IMG/VR virus record: IMGVR_UViG_3300024277_000010
Coordinates: 1-24,665 of that record
DNA length: 24,665 nucleotides
Direction: 5' to 3' (one strand)
Origin: a virus
In this document: one piece after another, positions 5,555 through 11,971 of the stretch
How positions within the stretch are numbered: the first letter of the stretch is position 1
Layout of the letters: the number at the start of each line of letters is the position of its first letter
The notes under the pieces: model-generated
Told to the model about the DNA's origin: nothing
Database searches by the model: none
Seen by the model: the letters and a program-made list of their open reading frames with translations, nothing else
Translations under genes and position numbers: made by a program

Positions 5555-7448
5555 ATTAGGTCTATACGAATCATTTATTGCTAAGAGCCGCTACTCACGT
5601 TTTCTTGATGACAAGAACCGTCGTGAACATTGGCCTGAAACTGTAGAGCGTTACATGAATTTCATTGACAAACATCTACAGAAGAAACACAGCTATGCTA
5701 TGGCTATGGACTTGAAGAATGAGTTGTACAATGCCATTCTAAATCGTGAAGTCATGCCATCTATGCGAGCAGTTATGACTGCTGGTGAGGCACTAGAGCG
5801 TGACAACACTGCTGGCTACAACTGTAGCTACCTACCTGTAGACGATGTTAAATCCTTTGATGAAGCCATGTACATCCTGCTATGTGGCACTGGTGTTGGT
5901 TTCTCAGTAGAGAGTAAATATGTCAACAAGCTACCTGAAGTCCCTGCAAAGATGTTTACTAGCGACACTACTATTGTTGTGGCTGACAGCAAAGCAGGTT
6001 GGGCCAAAGCCCTACGTCAACTCATTGCCCTACTGTATTCAGGGGAAGTACCGAAATGGGACGTTAGCAAAGTCCGTCCGGCAGGGGCACGCCTTAAGAC
6101 GTTTGGTGGTCGAGCTAGCGGCCCTAAACCCCTCACTGAACTCTTTGAATTTGTTACTAATAAATTTAAAGGTGCGTCAGGTCGGAAACTTACCAGCTTG
6201 GAATGCCATGACATTATGTGTAAGATTGGCGAGGTCGTGGTTGTTGGTGGGGTACGTCGGTCAGCGATGATTAGTTTGAGTGACTTAAGTGATGATAGGA
6301 TGCGACATGCCAAAGCTGGTCAGTGGTGGGAGCGAGAAAGCCAACGAGCACTTGCAAACAATAGTGCAAGCTATAATGAACGACCCTCAGTTGGGGAATT
6401 TATGTCAGAGTGGTTGGCGCTGTATCAGTCATACTCTGGCGAGCGCGGCATCTTCTCACGAGAAGCAGCTAAATCTACAGTTGCAAAACACGGAAGGCGA
6501 GACAGCAGCTATGATTTTGGGACTAATCCATGCTCCGAAATCATCTTACGTCCGTATCAGTTTTGTAACCTTACGGAAGTTGTCGCCCGAGACAATGATA
6601 ATGGAGAAAGTCTACAGCGAAAAGTTAGACTGGCCTCTATCCTTGGCACTTTCCAGTCTACTCTTACAGAATTCCCTTATCTAAGGAAAGTATGGCAGAA
6701 GAATACTGAAGAAGAACGCCTACTTGGTGTATCCATTACGGGCATCCTAGACTGCCCCATTTTGAACAACGTAAACGACGATGGTCTGTCATCACGCTTA
6801 GAAGAGCTACGTGACTTGGCTGTTGTTACTAATAAGGATTTTGCTAATGCACTCGGAATTCCTCAATCGGCTGCTGTTACGTGTGTTAAACCTTCTGGTA
6901 CCGTTTCTCAACTTGTTGATTCTGCCAGTGGCATTCATGCTCGTCACAGCAATTACTACATTCGCCGTGTGCGGAATGATAACAAAGACCCTATTACTGC
7001 CTTTCTACAGTCTCAAGGAGTACCTTCAGAACCGGAACACCTAAAGCCACATGACACCACTGTGTTTAGCTTTCCAATGAAGAGTCCTGATGGATGTATT
7101 ACTCGTGATGAGTTGGACAGCTTCACACATCTAAAGCTATGGCTAACCTATCAACGTCACTGGTGTGAGCATAAACCCTCCATCACTGTGTATGTTAAAG
7201 AGAAGGATTGGCCTTCTGTAGGTGCATGGGTGTGGGAACACTTTGATGAGATTAGTGGTATTAGTTTCCTACCTTGGGATGGTGGTACTTATAAGCAAGC
7301 ACCCTATGAGGAGATTGATAAAGCTACTTATGATAAGCTAGCAGCTACAATGCCTAAAGCTATTGATTGGGAACAGTTTGTTGAGTTTGACGACAACGTT
7401 GAAGGTGCTCAGCAACTGGCATGTGTAAGCGGTTCGTGCGATGTATAA
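5547..7448 (+). CDS. nrdJ: Adenosylcobalamin-dependent (class II) ribonucleoside-triphosphate reductase
   Basis: A 633-residue monomeric class II enzyme that reduces ribonucleotides to deoxyribonucleotides using a B12-generated thiyl radical, independent of oxygen. The active site is complete: the N-x-C-x-E motif NPCSE (N327, C329, E331) carries the radical cysteine, and C93 (GYNCSYLP) and C340 (QFCNL) are the redox pair. The C329-C340 spacing of 11 equals that of the Lactobacillus leichmannii enzyme. The C-terminal CVSGSC pair (C626, C631) accepts electrons from thioredoxin or glutaredoxin, and a glutaredoxin is encoded just downstream. It is about 100 residues shorter than the L. leichmannii enzyme, mostly N-terminal and between C93 and C329. 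ATG 5547 follows GAGGAATTAGAAG. No intein interrupts it. The phage must rely on host cobalamin. Confidence 0.95.
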   Translation: MSELGLYESFIAKSRYSRFLDDKNRREHWPETVERYMNFIDKHLQKKHSYAMAMDLKNELYNAILNREVMPSMRAVMTAGEALERDNTAGYNCSYLPVDDVKSFDEAMYILLCGTGVGFSVESKYVNKLPEVPAKMFTSDTTIVVADSKAGWAKALRQLIALLYSGEVPKWDVSKVRPAGARLKTFGGRASGPKPLTELFEFVTNKFKGASGRKLTSLECHDIMCKIGEVVVVGGVRRSAMISLSDLSDDRMRHAKAGQWWERESQRALANNSASYNERPSVGEFMSEWLALYQSYSGERGIFSREAAKSTVAKHGRRDSSYDFGTNPCSEIILRPYQFCNLTEVVARDNDNGESLQRKVRLASILGTFQSTLTEFPYLRKVWQKNTEEERLLGVSITGILDCPILNNVNDDGLSSRLEELRDLAVVTNKDFANALGIPQSAAVTCVKPSGTVSQLVDSASGIHARHSNYYIRRVRNDNKDPITAFLQSQGVPSEPEHLKPHDTTVFSFPMKSPDGCITRDELDSFTHLKLWLTYQRHWCEHKPSITVYVKEKDWPSVGAWVWEHFDEISGISFLPWDGGTYKQAPYEEIDKATYDKLAATMPKAIDWEQFVEFDDNVEGAQQLACVSGSCDV

Positions 7449-7458
7449 GGAGATTAAA

Positions 7459-7692
7459 ATGAATTTTGGACACGCTATTGATTTGTTAAAACAAGGTAGT
7501 AAAGTTGCTCGTGAGGGGTGGAACGGAAAAGGGCTGTGGTTAGAACTACAGGTTCCAGATAAGTATAGCAAGATGACCTTACCTTACGTGTACATTAACT
7601 ATCCATCGGATGCTGTAAATACACCAAACGCTAGAGTACCGTGGCTTGCTAGCCAAACCGACATGCTTGCTGAAGATTGGTTCGAGGTGTGA
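7459..7692 (+). CDS. DUF2829/Tad2-like anti-Thoeris protein
   Basis: A 77-residue protein matching the DUF2829 family: EGWNGKG at 19-25 and the C-terminal block VPWLASQTDMLAEDW at 60-74 are the family's hallmarks, as is the MNFGHAIDLLKQG start. The ATG at 7459 is set by AAGGAGA at 7447-7452; the in-frame ATG at 7441 is inside the RNR end. Family members characterised as Tad2 bind and sequester the cyclic ADP-ribose signal made by Thoeris TIR proteins and so block host immunity; some are reported to bind CBASS signals too. That activity is inferred for this protein by family only. It sits between RNR and its glutaredoxin, an unexpected place for an anti-defence gene. Confidence 0.88.
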   Translation: MNFGHAIDLLKQGSKVAREGWNGKGLWLELQVPDKYSKMTLPYVYINYPSDAVNTPNARVPWLASQTDMLAEDWFEV

Positions 7693-7693
7693 T

Positions 7694-7885
7694 GTGCGTA
7701 CACTAGTTGTATATACAAAAGATAATTGTCCTAACTGCGATGTTCTTAAGGCACGACTAAAGCGTGAAGAGGAAGCATATGTAGAAGTCAACATTGGTAA
7801 AGACATTACTCGTGAGGATTTTCTAGCCCTCTATCCTAATGTACGTGCAGTGCCGCACATGGTGTTTGAAGACCGTGGCGAGTGA
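7694..7885 (+). CDS. Glutaredoxin-like protein (probable RNR electron donor)
   Basis: A 63-residue thioredoxin-fold protein starting at GTG 7694 (MRTLVVYTKD), with GAGG at 7684-7687. The dithiol active site is CPNC (C12, C15) and the cis-proline loop is AVPHMVF (P54). Small glutaredoxins of this type reduce the C-terminal cysteines of ribonucleotide reductase, and this gene lies one gene downstream of the phage enzyme. It stops right after the third strand (VFEDRGE), lacking the usual GG-containing turn and final helix, so it is about 15 residues shorter than typical. Its last 11 nt overlap the sigma factor start. Confidence 0.85.
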   Translation: MRTLVVYTKDNCPNCDVLKARLKREEEAYVEVNIGKDITREDFLALYPNVRAVPHMVFEDRGE

Positions 7886-8447
7886 GGATGAGTTACTAAT
7901 AACTAAAGCGTTAGCAGGGGATAGCAAGAGCTATTCCTTGCTATTTGCTAAGTATTGGAAGCGAGTGTATATGTTTCTTAGGAAGCGTGTACATGACAAC
8001 CACACAGCAGAAGAACTTACTCAGGATGTATTTGTGTCAGCATTCAAATATCTGCACACATACAAGAAAGAGTTAAGTGGATTCTATACTTGGCTATGTA
8101 CAATTGCCATCAACACGGCCTCTAAACGGCCCTACAAGGCGTTTAATTTAGAAGTCGAGGGGGTGACTAGTGTGACACCTGAAACCCTGTTTGAAAGCAA
8201 TCAAACACTTAGTCTTCTTATGAACGACTTGTTTAAGTTGCCATATAAACAACAACGTGCAGTATGGCTAAAACTATATGAGGGATTGTGTTATACTGAG
8301 GTTGGCAACTTGCTAGGTGTAAGTCCCGGCTACGCAAAGAAGCTGGTACACACTGCAAAGAAACGTTTAAGGAGCATTAATGACGAACGACGAAAGCTAT
8401 CGGATGATGGAGGCGCTAAGGCGCTATGTGCGTCTGAAAGTGTATGA
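7875..8447 (+). CDS. ECF-like RNA polymerase sigma factor
   Basis: A 190-residue protein with the two-domain layout of extracytoplasmic-function sigma factors. Region 2 spans about residues 20-85 (TAEELTQDVFVSAFKYL, then FYTWLCTIAINTASKR, matching the core-polymerase and -10 binding helices). Region 4 spans about 112-167, with a helix-turn-helix YTEVGNLLGVSPGYAKKLV for -35 recognition. Regions 1, 1.2 and 3 of housekeeping sigma factors are absent. The start is set at GTG 7875 because ECF proteins start near this point; the ribosome binding site is weak, so coupling to the glutaredoxin gene is likely. It would direct host RNA polymerase to phage promoters, probably middle or late genes. Its final 68 nt overlap the next gene. 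No anti-sigma factor is recognised. Confidence 0.87.
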   Translation: MASEDELLITKALAGDSKSYSLLFAKYWKRVYMFLRKRVHDNHTAEELTQDVFVSAFKYLHTYKKELSGFYTWLCTIAINTASKRPYKAFNLEVEGVTSVTPETLFESNQTLSLLMNDLFKLPYKQQRAVWLKLYEGLCYTEVGNLLGVSPGYAKKLVHTAKKRLRSINDERRKLSDDGGAKALCASESV

Positions 8448-8547
8448 AACTGACAAGACAATGGAAATAGTGTTGCAATTCCGTACAGAAGACGGTAAAG
8501 TTCATCAACTGTGTAACAGTTTTATGGAGAAACCAAATGGAAATTGA
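8380..8547 (+). CDS. Small protein overlapping the sigma factor end (55 aa)
   Basis: ATG 8380 is preceded by AAGGAG at 8369-8374, a strong ribosome binding site inside the sigma factor gene. The frame encodes 55 residues: a basic helix (MMEALRRYVRLKVYE), a strand-like MEIVLQF and a TEDGKVHQL part. It overlaps the sigma gene by 68 nt and the next gene by 11 nt. The position directly after the sigma factor and the small size raise the possibility of a sigma partner, but nothing in the sequence shows that. Confidence 0.7.
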   Translation: MTNDESYRMMEALRRYVRLKVYETDKTMEIVLQFRTEDGKVHQLCNSFMEKPNGN

Positions 8548-8719
8548 AGTGATGGAAGAGCATGAAGATGGATCAGCAACCGTTATGTTGCGAGACATCG
8601 AACCACGTATGATGCAACTCCTATTGCAAGAAGGACTCATCTCTTTGCTAACTAAAGAGATTGAAAAGGCAGAAGCAGAGAAGCGTATTCCAGCGTTGTT
8701 TAAGGAGAAAGTTGAATGA
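8537..8719 (+). CDS. Small acidic helical protein (60 aa)
   Basis: It starts at ATG 8537 with GGAGA at 8526-8530. The protein has a negative, strand-like first part (MEIEVMEEHEDGSATVML) and a helical second part rich in Glu and Lys (LTKEIEKAEAEKRIPALF). The stop overlaps the DUF3310 start in an ATGA junction at 8716-8719, so translation is coupled. I do not recognise the family. Confidence 0.7.
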   Translation: MEIEVMEEHEDGSATVMLRDIEPRMMQLLLQEGLISLLTKEIEKAEAEKRIPALFKEKVE

Positions 8720-9066
8720 AGTATGAAGAAGTAATGGCAGCGCAGTACGGTGGCAATCATTACAAAGAACGTGCTATTCAACCTTGGGAAGTATGGGAGG
8801 CGTATGATATGAATGGGTGGGAAGCAAGTGCCCTAAAATATTTGCTACGCTATAAAGATAAGGGTAAACCTTTAGAAGACCTACATAAGTGTCTACATAA
8901 CATTCAATATCTCATTGCTAAAGAAGAAAGGAAACAAAATGTACAAAATCAAACGAATCAAGGGCGGGATGCCAAAATCTTTGAAGCAGTTGTTCAGCAA
9001 CTACAACGAAGCACGGAGTGCCCTACGCAAGTATATGCGGAAGCAGGGACAATTCCGCAGGGGTGA
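8716..9066 (+). CDS. DUF3310-family phage protein with alternate-frame tail
   Basis: The first 70 residues match DUF3310: AAQYGGNHYK at 8-17, IQPWEVWEAYDMNGWEASALKYLLRYKDKG at 21-50 with breaks, and LEDLHKCLHNIQYLI at 53-67. Proteins of this domain are widespread in phages and are often annotated as nucleotide-kinase-like, but no reaction is established. Residues 75-116 (beginning NVQNQTNQG) are encoded by bases shared with the next gene, and they show little of a conserved character. The family normally ends soon after the last helix, so this tail is likely a by-product of a stop codon lying inside the next gene. Confidence 0.85.
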   Translation: MKYEEVMAAQYGGNHYKERAIQPWEVWEAYDMNGWEASALKYLLRYKDKGKPLEDLHKCLHNIQYLIAKEERKQNVQNQTNQGRDAKIFEAVVQQLQRSTECPTQVYAEAGTIPQG

Positions 9067-9121
9067 ACACCCTACCATGCTTGTAATGCAAAGCTTTGGT
9101 TTCATTATTAGTAAGGCTTAA
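8939..9121 (+). CDS. Small basic protein, last gene of the left arm (60 aa)
   Basis: ATG 8939 is preceded by AAAGGAA at about 8927-8933. The protein begins MYKIKRIKGGMPKSLKQL and has the helix YNEARSALRKYMRKQG, a pattern seen in small phage proteins, then a short hydrophobic end (MLVMQSFGFIISKA). It is strongly basic, so nucleic-acid binding is possible. It overlaps the DUF3310 gene by 128 nt in the +1 frame. The hairpin terminator starts right after its stop. Confidence 0.75.
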   Translation: MYKIKRIKGGMPKSLKQLFSNYNEARSALRKYMRKQGQFRRGEHPTMLVMQSFGFIISKA

Positions 9122-9150
9122 AAAAGAAGGGGGCTTAATTGCCCCCTTTG
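9121..9150. terminator. Bidirectional intrinsic terminator between convergent arms
   Basis: A perfect 8-bp stem AAGGGGGC / GCCCCCTT with loop TTAATT lies at about 9127-9148. On the minus strand it is followed by an unbroken T-run (the A-run just after 9120 on the plus strand), and on the plus strand by TTTG. It sits exactly between the last plus-strand gene and the last minus-strand gene, so it can end transcription arriving from both arms. The minus-strand side has the better U-tract. Confidence 0.85.
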
Positions 9151-9702
9151 TCATTCCCCAATTTTCTTCTGTAACAACCCGTATACTTGCGCTACTGTAC
9201 GAGGTTTTTTAGTTTTTGAGTCATAGAATATAGACTTATTAGCTTTATACTGGTCTGGAGTAACCACATCCTTTGCTAGTTTCTTAGGCGCAGCACTAAG
9301 GAATTTCTTAGCACCAGATACACCCAAGAAATGAGCAGCGTATAAATCAGTGTCTGTAGGATCAGTACCTAAGTGTTGTTTAAGTTGTTTCTTATTGTCT
9401 TCAGTAAACTTCTCTACAACAAGTTTAGATTTAGCAGGGTCAAACCTATCATCTAGCTTCAATCCCAATCCATACTTCTTGTTATATTCTTTCCAAGTAC
9501 CCTCAGTAAATTGATATAGGCCAGCGGCGCTACTAGTAGCAGCTTTAGCTTCAGCCTTACCACTGCTTTCAGCCATAGCTAGGCGTTGATAGTAGTCTGG
9601 CTTAGCAGGCTCTGGTGCAGGAGCAGGGGTAGTAGAAGCAACTTGTTGTGTTTGTTGCTGTCCCATACCAATGAATTTTTGAAAGTCTTCCCAAATACTC
9701 AT
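9151..9702 (-). CDS. Lytic transglycosylase (SLT-type virion protein)
   Basis: A 183-residue protein starting at ATG 9702, directly after the stop of the upstream gp15-like gene. A low-complexity Gln/Thr/Pro/Ala linker (about 14-34) precedes an SLT domain: YYQRLAMAESSGKAEAKA with the catalytic glutamate E45, then GLYQFTEGTW at 61-70, the classic goose-lysozyme-like signature. The rest (to 183) fits a muramidase-like helical bundle. In T7 this activity is the N-terminal domain of gp16, which opens the peptidoglycan during DNA ejection; here it is a separate gene. A role in ejection rather than lysis is inferred from its place with internal virion genes. Confidence 0.9.
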   Translation of the reverse strand: MSIWEDFQKFIGMGQQQTQQVASTTPAPAPEPAKPDYYQRLAMAESSGKAEAKAATSSAAGLYQFTEGTWKEYNKKYGLGLKLDDRFDPAKSKLVVEKFTEDNKKQLKQHLGTDPTDTDLYAAHFLGVSGAKKFLSAAPKKLAKDVVTPDQYKANKSIFYDSKTKKPRTVAQVYGLLQKKIGE

Positions 9703-9703
9703 A

Positions 9704-11971
9704 TTACTGCCCAATAACATCAACACCGTCAGCTTCAAGCTGAGATACAGCATCGTCAATACTCATCTTTCTTTCTGCTGCAAACCTAGCTACGTCAGCC
9801 ATATTTGCAGTGCGCTTACCAGAAGGTTGTTGAGTAGCCGCCTGTACAAACTCTTGTGTACGCCCCTCACTTACAGTTTTACCTTTAGTAAATGCAGAGA
9901 TAAATTCTTTTCGTAGTTCTTGTGTAGACATACCTGTTACATCAGCTTGAACACGTAGCATCTCGTCAATGGCAGATAAAGCATTGTTCACTGCTGAAGG
10001 TTGGTTAGCTACACGAACATAGTTGTCATAAGAACGGCGTTCAGTAGGTGTAAGATTTGCACGAGGTACACGATTAGCTACAACACGTAGTGGAGCATTA
10101 CCAGTAACATCTGCAAACACAACTTTAGATGCGTTAACATCCAGTCCGGGAACACCTTGTACAAACGCTTTTACATACTCGTCATAAAACTGCTTAGCTT
10201 TATCGCCGTGAGCCTGCGTACCATAGATGTATTGGTTAGCAGCCACTTTAACTTGTTCTGCTACAGCTTGCTTATCTGTAGGAGATAGGCTACCAAGAAC
10301 AGCTTTAGTTGCAACTTGACCAGTCTTCAAATATTGTTCAGCATTAGCTGGTTGTTGGAATGCAGATACAACATAGTCAGCTACATCCTGTACCTTATTC
10401 TCAGACATCCCACCTTGGGCTAAATCTACAATCTTCTGTTGTTTTTGTTTATGTGTAGTTAACGAGGCAGTAGCATCTTGTTTATTTGCAGGAATAGCAG
10501 CAACAGGAGTTTCCTTATATTTATTCATACTACCCATTAGTTTCACAAACTCATCTGTAGATACACCAGACAAGATTTGTTCACGTACACGGTTAGCATG
10601 GTCAATGATTGAGGCAGCACGAGGGTAACGAGCACGAGCATCGTTGTATCCTTTGCTATCACCCGACATACCTAGCTGAGCTACAATCTCTGCTGGAATT
10701 CCTAGACTTCTCACCATAGTGTCTACAATGTTTAAACGACGCTGTAGTTCAGTTTCTCTATCGTCCTTAGTAGCAATACCAACTAGGAAGCTAGTAGGAT
10801 TCTTAGTATAAAATTCACGCTGAGAAGTGTACCAATCGTTAAGAACGCCCATAGCAGTTTTAACTTTATCTGCATCAGCAGGGGTGCTACGTGCTTTAAG
10901 ATTTAGTTCATTAACAGCAGTGTTATATTGTGTATCTAATAGCTGCAACACCTCAGTCCCTGCTTTATCTACAATAGCTTTATATTGAGCACTGTTCTTA
11001 ATAGCGTCAGGAATACTACCAGAAGCAATTTGAGCACGAGTAATACCTAGTGCTGATAATTGTGCATAAGTAGATGCGTTCTTAGCAATTAAATCACTTT
11101 GAAATCCAGCAACAGTAATATTAGAAAAATTAAGAATATTATTTCCACCAAGTTCCAAAGCTTGTTTAGCATTTTCTTTAGATGTACCAGCAGCAACAGA
11201 GGCATTAGCCAACTCCATACGTAGGCTAGGGTCTACAGCATTAAACTCTGCAAGGGCTTGTGTTTGACTTACACCACCTTTAATACGGTCAGCAACATAT
11301 GCTTTTTGTAATTCACCTTGAATTTGCTCTTGACGCTTAGCTTGTTCTGCACTTTGTTTTTCAATAAAGTTTACATCCTCATACAGCTTAGCTACAGAGT
11401 ACATATCCAAGCCACGCTTACCTGTAACTTGTTCAGACACACTGCGAAATTCATCAGCAAGCATAGGATGCTCTGCAATGTATTTCTTTAGCATTGTTTC
11501 AGAACGTAGCATAAACTCATTGTAGCGACTAGGCATAGAATCTCTAGCTGCTGCAATGCGCTGCTGTTCAGAACGATAGCGAGATACAATCTCATTCTCT
11601 TGTTTAGTGCCAAATGCCTGTGCTAGTGTCTTAGCTTCTTCAGGATCAGAGCCAGTTAGAAGAGATGCTGCACGATATTCATCTACAAGATTAGGTATGT
11701 TATTACGTTCTTGTTGAAAAATAGTTTTAGCTGTAATATCAGCCGCCTTAACCTCATCCATTTCTTTCTGAAGTTGACTGACACCAGCTTGTAGTTCACC
11801 CCGTAAAGCTTCTGTCTGTGTAGTTTTATAAATATCTAGGCCAGCTTGTGCAACACCCTTAATGGCTGTAGCAATACCCTGAGCTTGCATCTGCATTCCC
11901 CTAGCAAGTGTAGAGGGATCAGCCATAGCTGGTTCAATACTGCGAGTAATGTCTTGACGGTATGTTGCCAT
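9704..11971 (-). CDS. gp15-like internal virion/ejection protein (755 aa)
   Basis: A 755-residue, mostly helical, Ala/Gln-rich protein with no membrane segments or enzyme motif, starting at ATG 11971 with GGAGAAG upstream. The length (T7 gp15 is 747 residues), composition and neighbourhood among gp14-like and gp16-like genes point to the internal core protein that forms part of the DNA-ejection conduit. The start follows the stop of the 1787-residue gene directly. Similarity is based on size, position and composition; I cannot show homology from the sequence alone. Confidence 0.8.
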   Translation of the reverse strand: MATYRQDITRSIEPAMADPSTLARGMQMQAQGIATAIKGVAQAGLDIYKTTQTEALRGELQAGVSQLQKEMDEVKAADITAKTIFQQERNNIPNLVDEYRAASLLTGSDPEEAKTLAQAFGTKQENEIVSRYRSEQQRIAAARDSMPSRYNEFMLRSETMLKKYIAEHPMLADEFRSVSEQVTGKRGLDMYSVAKLYEDVNFIEKQSAEQAKRQEQIQGELQKAYVADRIKGGVSQTQALAEFNAVDPSLRMELANASVAAGTSKENAKQALELGGNNILNFSNITVAGFQSDLIAKNASTYAQLSALGITRAQIASGSIPDAIKNSAQYKAIVDKAGTEVLQLLDTQYNTAVNELNLKARSTPADADKVKTAMGVLNDWYTSQREFYTKNPTSFLVGIATKDDRETELQRRLNIVDTMVRSLGIPAEIVAQLGMSGDSKGYNDARARYPRAASIIDHANRVREQILSGVSTDEFVKLMGSMNKYKETPVAAIPANKQDATASLTTHKQKQQKIVDLAQGGMSENKVQDVADYVVSAFQQPANAEQYLKTGQVATKAVLGSLSPTDKQAVAEQVKVAANQYIYGTQAHGDKAKQFYDEYVKAFVQGVPGLDVNASKVVFADVTGNAPLRVVANRVPRANLTPTERRSYDNYVRVANQPSAVNNALSAIDEMLRVQADVTGMSTQELRKEFISAFTKGKTVSEGRTQEFVQAATQQPSGKRTANMADVARFAAERKMSIDDAVSQLEADGVDVIGQ

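Noticed and set aside
6527-6560. Intein at the RNR active site
   Set aside because: The NPCSE to QFCNL interval has the normal 11-residue spacing with no insertion.
5920-6684. Alternative plus- and minus-strand frames inside the RNR gene
   Set aside because: The RNR frame contains all catalytic motifs across this interval; the others lack recognisable motifs and ribosome sites.
8416-8781. 121-codon open frame on the minus strand
   Set aside because: It lies opposite the sigma factor end, the 55- and 60-residue genes and DUF3310, all with good ribosome binding sites. Its translation is a shadow without motif.
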